Shown here: positions 1 to 7,260 of the stretch, piece by piece
Numbering within the stretch: the first letter of the stretch is position 1
Layout of the letters: every line of letters begins with the position of its first letter
Assembly (NCBI GenBank): GCA_900100245.1
Contig: FNEU01000002.1
Span: 1 to 64,000, forward strand
Length of the DNA stretch: 64,000 nt
Direction: 5' to 3'
Source of the DNA: Lachnospiraceae bacterium G41
Lineage (GTDB): Bacteria > Bacillota > Clostridia > Lachnospirales > Lachnospiraceae
Notes under the pieces: generated by a model
The model's database searches: none
The model's input: only the letters and a program-made list of their open reading frames with translations
Told to the model about the DNA's origin: nothing
Made by a program: the position numbers and the translations under genes

Positions 1-242
1 TCAGATTCAGACTTCGTATGTGTATTTGGAAGCATTGGAAAACTCCGCAGAATAGAGCTAAGAATTTGATGAAGCTGGACGTACCAAGATGGGCAGCATA
101 TAAAATCGCCTATTGTGGAGACAGATATGCGAGACTCGCTCACAATGGATGGGTACAAAAGGCTATAAGTACAAAGAGACTAACCTCATTTGGACTAGTC
201 TCAATGTTAGATTACTACACCGAAAGGTGTGTTACTTGTTAA
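1..242 (+). CDS. Group II intron reverse transcriptase/maturase, C-terminal part
   Basis: The reading frame is open from the window edge (codons in frame with position 3) to a TAA at 240-242, about 79 residues. The motif IWKHWKTPQNRAKNL and the following region up to LTSFGLVSMLDYY match the end of LtrA-type maturases, in the DNA-binding/endonuclease-proximal tail. The family works as a multifunctional protein that splices and retrohomes its own intron. The stop lies 8 bases before domain V, the usual arrangement when the protein is encoded in domain IV. A Met codon at 18 is internal and not a start. Confidence 0.85.
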   Translation, partial: RFRLRMCIWKHWKTPQNRAKNLMKLDVPRWAAYKIAYCGDRYARLAHNGWVQKAISTKRLTSFGLVSMLDYYTERCVTC

Positions 243-328
243 GTTGATTGAACCGCCGTGTACCGAACGGTACGCACGGTGGTGTGAGAGGTCGGGAAAA
301 TTTATTTAAATTTTCCCTCCTACTCGAT
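1..328 (+). mobile_element. 3' end of a group II intron (partial, cut by window edge)
   Basis: The segment holds the C-terminus of an intron-encoded maturase, followed by RNA that folds like group II domains V and VI. Domain V is about 250-283: ACCGCCGTG pairs with CACGGTGGT and TACC pairs with GGTA around a GAAC loop. Domain VI is about 292-328: a 10-bp stem of GGGAAAATTT with AAATTTTCCC, then the branch-point-like CTCCTACTCGAT end. The 3' splice boundary is inferred near 328. The 5' part of the intron lies outside the window, so intactness cannot be judged. Confidence 0.85.
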
Positions 329-333
329 TGTTA

Positions 334-364
334 GTGCCTGGCTTGCGAAGCGTGCCTGGCTCTT
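334..364 (+). repeat. 31-bp dispersed repeat, copy 1 of 4
   Basis: Two direct half-repeats GTGCCTGGCT and GTGCCTGGCT flank a TGCGAAGC core. Related copies of identical length and orientation lie at 9796-9826, 13954-13984 and 47565-47595. This copy begins 5 bases after the inferred group II intron end and stops 2 bases before the 3' end of the convergent lipoprotein gene. Confidence 0.75.
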
Positions 365-366
365 GT

Positions 367-2136
367 TTAATCCATTATAACAGGTCTTATGTAGTTTACA
401 TTTCCTTCGTCATCGAAACCGATGTGACACATGAACGAGTTGTACTGCTCGAATGAATAATCATCGGGACCGAATACGAGATAACCTTCATAGTCGTATT
501 CTGCAGCTTTAAGGCAGTCGCCGTTATAATCGTCTGCAGTCCATGAATAAACTATTTCTGTAAACTCATCGAGATCCGTGAGGATGAAGAAATCTTCCGA
601 ATCCCAGTCGGTAACTGACCAGTCGGGATATTCGTAATGAAGATCCTTGGAAATATCCGCGATGAAAGTGTAACCGCTTTCTATAATCGGAGCTTCAGGC
701 CCGTCAACTTCTATCGGTTCATAATAGATTCCTACCAGCTCTTTGTTTTCATCATAAAAGAAACCGGCATACACATACATAGTGGGTTCTATTTCTTCAG
801 TTTCATAATGGTAAAGATTTCCTCTTACGCCAAGGTCTTCATACATCTCGTCCAAAACTATATATTCATCTGAACCTGCGGGAAGGAAGCAGTAATACAT
901 GTTAAGGAAGAAATATGACTGTCTCCAGCCGATATCTTCTTCGGGACAACGATGGCAGTCGGCTATTGTGAAGAATGTACCCTCATCAAAATCGTAACTG
1001 TACTGAATTACCTTTGCGAAGCCTCTGCCTGATTCACTGTCGGGGTATGACTGGAAAGCCCGAAGGCTTTTAGGTGTGTCTTCGTTGGGGTCTTCCTCTA
1101 ATGAAACATCTTTTACGGTTGCTTCAAAAAGAGGAGTTGAAGAGGGTGTTTCATTTTTTGCGATTGAAACGGAAACGTCAATACTTGTGTAATAAAAGTG
1201 GCCTGTTCCTTCGTAGAAATCCAGTCTGAAGGAAATGCTGTCACCGTCATAAGATATGGTGTCGTAGTATTCGGGATAAGACAAAGAATAATCCTCAAAC
1301 ATATCCTCGAAGTTTAACTCGCCAAGACAGTACTCATTTCCGCTATAGTCTATCTGAATGATATTGTAATGTCTTCCGTCATCAGCAGCACTGCCTATTA
1401 AGACATACACATTGTCATTATCCATTCCAAGATAAATAAGTCCCGTATCCGATACAAAATGTGCGACTTCGTTATTATCTTTGGAAGTATCGTAAATATA
1501 TAAATGCTGCAGATAAGGATTTACGGAATAATCGTATACGGAAAAATGTCCTCCGTCGGGTGCAAAGCCTTTTATAGTTCCGGTGCAGATTTCCTCATAC
1601 TGATCGGAAGAAACTTCCTTTCTATATACGATATTATCTAATTGATCTTTTTCTTCGTTATAATGACCGGTAATGCATGCCTGTCCGTATAAATCGGTTT
1701 CGTTTACAAGATAAAAATCATTAAAGCCCGGGTCTTCACTGACTTTGGTTATCTTTGTCGGGTCTTCGGGATCAAAAGTATATAGATTTCCTGCATGGTA
1801 AGCGGTGTCGCTTCTTGCAAATTCGCCCCAGAGCGCTATATTTTCAATAGCGTAAGGATAATATTCACGAAACAGTATCTGACCGTTATATCGTACAGCT
1901 TCGCCTTGCTGAACTACGGGAATTTCTTCTTTAACATCGACCGTAGCCGGAGTAGTAACCGTATCGGGATCGGCAGGCTTATCCGGATTTGTTACGGTAG
2001 TAGTCTGAGTGGGAGTTTTAGGATCCGGATTTGAAAGATCGATATTCGTTTCCGGTTTATTTCCAAGACACCCTGATAAAGTAATTGTCAGCGCTCCCGT
2101 TAAAAGAAGAGCAGACAGTTTTTTAAACTTATTCAT
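367..2136 (-). CDS. Large acidic lipoprotein, function unknown
   Basis: 589 residues. The N-terminus has a Lys-containing start, a hydrophobic segment and a lipobox ending LSGC (Cys about 23), so it is predicted to be exported and lipid-anchored by signal peptidase II. A Pro/Thr/Asp-rich linker (about 25-70) follows, then a Tyr/Asp/Glu-rich globular region with several WD/YD-type strands that could be a beta-propeller; that last point is inference. An AGGAGG ribosome site sits 8-9 bases before the ATG. The YkgJ-like gene lies 32 bases upstream on the same strand, so both may share a transcript. I recognise no named domain. Similar acidic lipoproteins recur at 7261, 60059 and 61303. Confidence 0.75.
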   Translation of the reverse strand: MNKFKKLSALLLTGALTITLSGCLGNKPETNIDLSNPDPKTPTQTTTVTNPDKPADPDTVTTPATVDVKEEIPVVQQGEAVRYNGQILFREYYPYAIENIALWGEFARSDTAYHAGNLYTFDPEDPTKITKVSEDPGFNDFYLVNETDLYGQACITGHYNEEKDQLDNIVYRKEVSSDQYEEICTGTIKGFAPDGGHFSVYDYSVNPYLQHLYIYDTSKDNNEVAHFVSDTGLIYLGMDNDNVYVLIGSAADDGRHYNIIQIDYSGNEYCLGELNFEDMFEDYSLSYPEYYDTISYDGDSISFRLDFYEGTGHFYYTSIDVSVSIAKNETPSSTPLFEATVKDVSLEEDPNEDTPKSLRAFQSYPDSESGRGFAKVIQYSYDFDEGTFFTIADCHRCPEEDIGWRQSYFFLNMYYCFLPAGSDEYIVLDEMYEDLGVRGNLYHYETEEIEPTMYVYAGFFYDENKELVGIYYEPIEVDGPEAPIIESGYTFIADISKDLHYEYPDWSVTDWDSEDFFILTDLDEFTEIVYSWTADDYNGDCLKAAEYDYEGYLVFGPDDYSFEQYNSFMCHIGFDDEGNVNYIRPVIMD

Positions 2137-2168
2137 GTATTTTCCTCCTAAAAGAGTTAATTTGCGAT

Positions 2169-2666
2169 TTATATAATCGGAAAATCCGAACGGTATTTTT
2201 TTATTAAAAAAGGATGTTCGTTCGCATATTCTATTATATCTTTTTTAAGATGTGTATCAACGAATTCTTTTACCGTTGCAAATTCGAGGCGGTTAACGGC
2301 GGGGCAGGTCGGGGTAAGTGCAACAACGATTTCTCCGCCTTTGTTCATTACTCTGAGAGGCCAGATTTTGCAATCCCACGGCTTTTCTTTATCTGATAAA
2401 AGACATCCGTTTACTCCCAAATAAGGGCAGGGTACTTCTTCATCCGCGTCTTTGGTTTTGTAGTTTCCGCTAAGATCATATTTTGCCAGAGTGCAGCCGT
2501 CTTTTATGATAACTGTTAATGCGCTTTCATCCAGCGTGGGATTTTCTTTTATGGCATCTATGTTTTCTTTTGTAAAGACCGGCACCTCCCAGAGAGATAT
2601 CCTCCTAAAAGAGCAGCAGAACCTGCAGGCTGCACAGTCTTCTTTTTTTAAGATTTCACCTAACAT
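2169..2666 (-). CDS. YkgJ family cysteine-cluster protein
   Basis: 165 residues. The N-terminal CAACRFCC (C-x2-C-x2-CC, residues about 12-19), the downstream CPYLG...GCLL and the WDCKIWPLR segment are the pattern of the YkgJ/UPF0153 family. These are predicted Zn/Fe-chelating proteins of unknown biochemical role, probably cytosolic. The start codon overlaps the stop of the upstream DUF2156 gene by one base (TAATG), which indicates translational coupling. The pair is likely expressed from the promoter upstream of 3577. Confidence 0.8.
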   Translation of the reverse strand: MLGEILKKEDCAACRFCCSFRRISLWEVPVFTKENIDAIKENPTLDESALTVIIKDGCTLAKYDLSGNYKTKDADEEVPCPYLGVNGCLLSDKEKPWDCKIWPLRVMNKGGEIVVALTPTCPAVNRLEFATVKEFVDTHLKKDIIEYANEHPFLIKKYRSDFPII

Positions 2667-3577
2667 TATTTTTCCTCAACGATGTATTTTTTGAGCATAT
2701 ATAGCGGCTTATAAGAAGTCTTGGCGCGTCTTAAACCTTCAACACCCAAATCCTCTTCGCGGTTTAAATATTTGTAGCCCTTGCAGACAATGAGTGCAAA
2801 TTCGTTGCAAAGAAGCTGGTAGATTCCGACTATATCTTTTCGGCCTTTTTCAATGACCTCATCCATACACTCGTCGTTTAAGGATACTCCCGCTGCGTAG
2901 CCGACCACGGTTCCTTTTATATAGACAACGATGCCCTTAAATTCCAGTTCGTCGTAATTTGCCAGATAAAACTTAATGGCTTCGTTTTCACGCGCAAGCA
3001 TTTCGTCATAACCTTCAGATAGCCTCTGCGTAATCCATTCCTGCTGGAATTGGTAGATTTCAGTTATATTGTCGTTGGTGATGTTTTCGATTCTTACCTG
3101 TCCTTCGTATGCAGAGTAAAATGCCCGTACTCTGTTTCTTTTAGGAGCGAGAACTCTGCCCGGAAGAACCGAGAGGTTTTCCACAGAGTAAATGTATTCG
3201 TCGTAATCTCTGGATTCCACACATTCAAAAATATCCGGATATTTTTCGCAAAGCAGAAGTTTGAATCTTTCGGTCACCGTAAAAAACGACAGTTTCGCAT
3301 CGTATTCTTTTGCGTCTTCAAAAAGAATATCCACATACTTTATAAAATTGTCTTCAATATTACCGAGCGGAGCAAGATATACTCTTTTACCCGGAGTATC
3401 AAGCCTGCTTCGGTGAATGAATAAAATGTCGTCGACAATTGCATACTCATCGCCGTACTTCATCGAAAGACCGGTGAAAAGGTACATGGAATGCTGGCAC
3501 GAAGACGAGCCGTATTCGCGAAGATATTTGCTGAGTACAGGTTTATCTTTAATTGTAATAGGAACAAAATTTAACAT
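2666..3577 (-). CDS. DUF2156 domain protein (MprF-C/GNAT-like)
   Basis: 303 residues. The C-terminal signature NREEDLGVEGLRRAK followed by SYKPLYMLKKY is typical of DUF2156, the fold of the soluble domain of phosphatidylglycerol lysyltransferase. The protein has no membrane segments, so it is a stand-alone cytosolic member. Acceptor and donor are unknown; aminoacyl or acyl transfer is inferred only from the family. It is translationally coupled to the YkgJ-like gene downstream. The ribosome site is weak (AGGT about 10 bases before ATG). Confidence 0.8.
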   Translation of the reverse strand: MLNFVPITIKDKPVLSKYLREYGSSSCQHSMYLFTGLSMKYGDEYAIVDDILFIHRSRLDTPGKRVYLAPLGNIEDNFIKYVDILFEDAKEYDAKLSFFTVTERFKLLLCEKYPDIFECVESRDYDEYIYSVENLSVLPGRVLAPKRNRVRAFYSAYEGQVRIENITNDNITEIYQFQQEWITQRLSEGYDEMLARENEAIKFYLANYDELEFKGIVVYIKGTVVGYAAGVSLNDECMDEVIEKGRKDIVGIYQLLCNEFALIVCKGYKYLNREEDLGVEGLRRAKTSYKPLYMLKKYIVEEK

Positions 3578-3612
3578 CTGTTGACATACCTATTAAATCA
3601 TGGAATTATCTA

Positions 3613-3618
3613 ATTATA
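3613..3618 (-). promoter_or_regulatory. Extended -10 promoter for the DUF2156-ykgJ pair
   Basis: On the minus strand TGATATAAT is an extended -10 (TGnTATAAT). The hexamer about 18 bases upstream, TATGAC, is a poor -35, which is common with extended -10 promoters. It lies about 36 bases before the start codon. Confidence 0.45.
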
Positions 3619-3712
3619 TCATAAGGAGAATAAATAGTCATAAAGGAAAAAGGAACTAAGAAGTTCAGGTTTTTGGACGATATACTATATATAAAATCTG
3701 TGGAGGTGGGTT

Positions 3713-4192
3713 ATGAACGGAAAGAAAGGCATAAAAGAATTAATTAAGAATTACAAAAGAACATGTATCCTTATCCCAATTCTGTTTATCAGTGTAATTT
3801 TACTGGGATGTACCTGCGGCGGCAAATCCGGTTTGGGTTCGGGAAAAGACAAGTATAATGTAGCCGGCACCTACAAACTGAAATGGTCGATTATGAATAT
3901 GTATAAGGAGGACTACGAGGACTGGCGCAACACCGGTGACGGACTGGAGAGACATAAAACATTTGTATTGGATAACAAAGGATCGGGAACTTTCCAGGAT
4001 TCGGGCGAAAGCAAAGGAACTAAATTAACTTATAAAATCGACAGTGACGGTAAAACCATAAACATTAAAGTTGAATCCCTTTTGTTGGAGAAAGAATTCC
4101 ATGGAACCGTTTCGAACGGAGAACTCAATCTTTTTGACGGACCGGAGAGCGATGATTTTACCGTAGAGTATATGTTTATACGCGAAGATTAA
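3713..4192 (+). CDS. Small lipoprotein, function unknown
   Basis: 159 residues. A basic start, a hydrophobic segment (about 17-33) and LLGC give a lipoprotein signal. The mature part is about 125 residues and beta-rich, with GTYKLKWS and later EFHGTVSNGELNLFDG, resembling small extracytoplasmic lipocalin-like or META-like barrels; I cannot assign a family. GGAGGTGG lies before the ATG. A strong terminator follows directly, so this is a monocistronic gene. Confidence 0.7.
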   Translation: MNGKKGIKELIKNYKRTCILIPILFISVILLGCTCGGKSGLGSGKDKYNVAGTYKLKWSIMNMYKEDYEDWRNTGDGLERHKTFVLDNKGSGTFQDSGESKGTKLTYKIDSDGKTINIKVESLLLEKEFHGTVSNGELNLFDGPESDDFTVEYMFIRED

Positions 4193-4203
4193 TAAAACTC
4201 ATA

Positions 4204-4247
4204 AAAGAAGGGGAACGCATCCCAAAAGTGTTTCCCTTCTTTTTTTA
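4204..4247 (+). terminator. Rho-independent terminator after the small lipoprotein
   Basis: AAGAAGGGGAAC pairs with GTTTCCCTTCTT around a loop, followed by a T run. Confidence 0.85.
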
Positions 4248-4248
4248 A

Positions 4249-4277
4249 TTGACAAAAACATTTTTGTTTTATATTAT
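4249..4277 (+). promoter_or_regulatory. Promoter of the T-box/thrS transcript
   Basis: TTGACA at 4249-4254, a 17-bp spacer and TATTAT at 4272-4277, immediately before the T-box leader. Confidence 0.8.
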
Positions 4278-4290
4278 ATGGTTAATATTT

Positions 4291-4520
4291 AAAGGCTGTG
4301 AAAAAGAGAGTAGTGTCAGAGAAAGTTCACAGAGAGGGCAACATTTGCTGAGAGGTGCCTAACCGGACTGATATGAAGACCACTTTGGAGCCGAACGCTG
4401 AAAGAAGTAAGCGTCTCCGTGCTGTTACGTTAAAGACTCAAAGAGTGAAAAATTAAGGTGGAACCGTGCTTATGGCACCCTTAGTATCCGATGGGATATT
4501 ATGTGGGTGTTTTTTTTTAT
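4291..4520 (+). promoter_or_regulatory. T-box leader of thrS
   Basis: The conserved T-box core AAGGTGGAACCGTGC is at 4455-4469. A terminator follows (CACCC...GGGTG then nine T, about 4476-4520). Stem I upstream contains the specifier region GAAGACCACTTTGGAG; the threonine codon ACC at 4379-4381 (or the adjacent ACT) is the candidate specifier, matching the downstream threonyl-tRNA synthetase. Uncharged tRNA-Thr binding should stabilise the antiterminator and let thrS be transcribed. The specifier position is inferred from sequence, not folded by program. Confidence 0.9.
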
Positions 4521-4605
4521 ATTTTATCCACAAGAACAATCCATGCCGCGCGTATATAATACGGAAGGCATGATTCAAACCATTTACGTTATAAGGAGAA
4601 GAATC

Positions 4606-6363
4606 ATGGTCAATTTTAAAGAAGACGAAAATTTGCATGTACTCAACCACTCATGTGCACATCTTATGGCACAGGCAGTAAAGCATTTGTATCCGAATGC
4701 AAAATTCTGGGTAGGCCCCGTTGTAGACGAGGGTTTCTACTATGATATGGATCTCGGAGATGCAGTGCTTAACGACGAGGATATCGAAAAGATTGAAAAA
4801 GAAATGAAGAAGGTTGCCAAGACCGGCATCAAGATTTACAGAAGAGAAATCACAAAAGCCGAAGCTCTTGAACTGTTTAAGGATGATCCTTACAAAATGG
4901 ACCTTCTTTCAAATATGGAAGACGGCAATATTACCTGCTACGATCAGGGAGATTATACAGATCTCTGCAGGGGACCTCACGTAGACAATGTTAAGCTTTG
5001 CCGTAACTTCAAACTCGTAAAGCACTCAGGTGTTTACTGGAAGGGTGATGCATCAAATCAGGTACTTCAGAGAGTATACGGCGTATGTTTCCCTACACCC
5101 GAAGAACTCGAAGCACATCTTCAGCTGCTTGAAGAAGCAAAAGAAAGAGACCATCGTAAAATCGGCAAGGATATGAATCTTTTCATGTCTGATGATTTGG
5201 TAGGCCGCGGACTTCCCATGTTCCTTCCCAACGGTTATCTTGTATGGCAGGAGCTTGAAAACTACATCAGAACAAAAGAGCAGAAACTTGGTTATCAGCA
5301 TGTATTAACGCCCTGCGTAGGTACTGTTGAACTTTACAAGACATCAGGTCACTGGGATCACTACAAAGAGAATATGTTCCCTCCGATGGAAGTTGAAGGC
5401 GAAAGCTTTGTACTTCGTCCCATGAACTGCCCTCATCATATGAGAATATATGCAAACAGACCTCATTCATACAAAGAGCTTCCCATAAGAATCGCCGAAA
5501 TCGCTCATGACTTCAGATTTGAGTCTTCGGGAACACTTAAGGGTATTGAGAGAGGAAGACATTTCTGTCAGAACGACTCTCATATTTTCGTAACACCCGA
5601 TCAGATTAAAGACGAAGTAAAAGGTGTATGCGATCTTATCTTCTCAACATATGAAGATTTCGGTATTACGGATTACAGATGCGTGCTTTCATTAAGAGAC
5701 CCGGCAGATACCAAGAAGTATCATCCCGATGATGAGATGTGGAACAAAGCTGAACAGGCTCTTCGTGAGACATTAAACGAGATTGGTATCGAATATACTG
5801 AAGAAATCGGTGAAGCAGCATTCTACGGACCGAAGCTTGACGTAAATGTTAAACCTGCTATCGGTAACGAAATCACACTTTCAACATGCCAGCTTGACTT
5901 CTGCTTACCTGCAAAGTTTGAGCTTACGTATATTGATGCGGACAGCGAAAAGAAGACACCCGTTGTTTTACACAGAGCAATCCTTGGTTCAATCGACAGA
6001 TTTATGGCTTACATCCTTGAGGAAACGAAGGGCAACCTCCCTACGTGGCTTGCTCCCGTTCAGGTCAAGATTCTGCCTATAAAGAATGACGATGATGAAC
6101 TTAACGAATATGTAAAGAAACTTAAATATGCTCTTTACGACGCAAATGTAAGAGTTGAATCAGACGATCGAAGCGAGAAATTCGGTTACAAGATGAGAGA
6201 AGCTCAGATTCAGAAGGTTCCTTACATTGCCGTTATCGGTAAGAAGGAAGCCGAGGAAGGAAACGTATCATTCAGACTTCATGGCGAACAGGAGACTGTA
6301 ACGGTTAAATTCGACGAATTTATTGATATGATTAAGGAAGACATAGCAACAAAGAAACATTAA
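4606..6363 (+). CDS. thrS: Threonine-tRNA ligase lacking the TGS domain
   Basis: 585 residues from the ATG with AAGGAGAAG 6 bases upstream. The frame extends back to 4501, but that lies in the T-box terminator. The second additional domain begins at once, with the editing-site HSCAH (H15, H19). The class II core follows (RPMNCPHH motif 1/2 region, LHRAILGSIDR motif 3), then a C-terminal anticodon-binding domain (DDRSEKFGYKMREAQ). Usual bacterial ThrS is about 640 residues with an N-terminal TGS domain; here that domain is absent. The enzyme charges tRNA-Thr in the cytosol. Its T-box gives threonine-responsive control. Confidence 0.95.
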   Translation: MVNFKEDENLHVLNHSCAHLMAQAVKHLYPNAKFWVGPVVDEGFYYDMDLGDAVLNDEDIEKIEKEMKKVAKTGIKIYRREITKAEALELFKDDPYKMDLLSNMEDGNITCYDQGDYTDLCRGPHVDNVKLCRNFKLVKHSGVYWKGDASNQVLQRVYGVCFPTPEELEAHLQLLEEAKERDHRKIGKDMNLFMSDDLVGRGLPMFLPNGYLVWQELENYIRTKEQKLGYQHVLTPCVGTVELYKTSGHWDHYKENMFPPMEVEGESFVLRPMNCPHHMRIYANRPHSYKELPIRIAEIAHDFRFESSGTLKGIERGRHFCQNDSHIFVTPDQIKDEVKGVCDLIFSTYEDFGITDYRCVLSLRDPADTKKYHPDDEMWNKAEQALRETLNEIGIEYTEEIGEAAFYGPKLDVNVKPAIGNEITLSTCQLDFCLPAKFELTYIDADSEKKTPVVLHRAILGSIDRFMAYILEETKGNLPTWLAPVQVKILPIKNDDDELNEYVKKLKYALYDANVRVESDDRSEKFGYKMREAQIQKVPYIAVIGKKEAEEGNVSFRLHGEQETVTVKFDEFIDMIKEDIATKKH

Positions 6364-6384
6364 TGTATTTTAAGAGGGGTTATT

Positions 6385-7155
6385 ATGCAGGAGTTGGAAA
6401 AACAGTTTCATATTCATTGTGTTAACGGCGATATAGGAAGGTACTGTATTCTCGCGGGAGATCCGGGAAGAATCCCTGCAATTGCTGAATTGTTTGATGA
6501 TGCAAAGCAGGTGGCATATAACAGAGAGTTTAATGTTTATACCGGTTATCTCGAGGGAGTAAAGGTTACAGCCTGTTCCACAGGAATAGGCGGACCTTCT
6601 ACATCTATCGCGGTAGAAGAACTACATAACCTTGGTGCCGATACTTTTATAAGAACAGGTACCTGCGGCGGTATTGATCTGGATGTAATGTCCGGAGATA
6701 TTGTCGTTGCTACGGGCGCAATCAGATATGAACATACTTCCGTTGAATATGCTCCGATAGAGTTTCCCGCGGTAGCGGATTTGGATATTACCAATGCACT
6801 TCGTGAGGCTTCTGTCGAAATGGGCAAAAGAACACATGTCGGCGTGGTGCAGTGCAAAGATTCATTCTACGGACAGCATTCTCCCGAGAAAATGCCGGTA
6901 TCATATGAACTTCTGCAAAAGTGGGAAGCATGGAAGAGACTCGGAGTTAAGGCTTCCGAAATGGAATCATCCACTCTTTTTGTGGTATCAAGTGCATTAA
7001 AATGCAGAAGCGGTTCCTGTTTCCATGTAATCTGGAATCAGGAGAGAGAAAAAGCAGGACTTGACCAGACTATGAGCGAGGATACTTCCGCTTCCGTTAA
7101 GATAGCTGTGGAAGCTATGAGAAAGATTATTCTTTCTGATAAAAACACAAAATAA
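6385..7155 (+). CDS. udp: Uridine phosphorylase
   Basis: 256 residues of the PNP/UDP phosphorylase family. [18 protein letters not shown] (phosphate-binding GDPxR), RTGTCGG and [13 protein letters not shown] (Glu/Met ribose-binding site) are the expected motifs. Length is normal (about 253 in E. coli). It cleaves uridine with phosphate to uracil and ribose-1-phosphate, for pyrimidine salvage. It starts 21 bases after thrS with AGAGGGG upstream and is probably transcribed with it, an uncommon pairing. No terminator is visible after it. Confidence 0.9.
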   Translation: MQELEKQFHIHCVNGDIGRYCILAGDPGRIPAIAELFDDAKQVAYNREFNVYTGYLEGVKVTACSTGIGGPSTSIAVEELHNLGADTFIRTGTCGGIDLDVMSGDIVVATGAIRYEHTSVEYAPIEFPAVADLDITNALREASVEMGKRTHVGVVQCKDSFYGQHSPEKMPVSYELLQKWEAWKRLGVKASEMESSTLFVVSSALKCRSGSCFHVIWNQEREKAGLDQTMSEDTSASVKIAVEAMRKIILSDKNTK

Positions 7156-7260
7156 CGAAAAAACAAAGACAAACGACAGCCTATTTGGTGGTTTTGTCAC
7201 TATACTTTGCTTTCAGATTGTTATATAATTAACAATGTATAAGAAAGGAGACTAGAATTT

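Noticed and set aside
3050-3424. Open frame of 124 codons on the plus strand opposite the DUF2156 gene
   Set aside because: Shadow of the real minus-strand gene; no start signal and no recognisable product.
4501-4605. Upstream start for thrS
   Set aside because: It lies in the T-box terminator hairpin and T run; a good ribosome site precedes the ATG at 4606.
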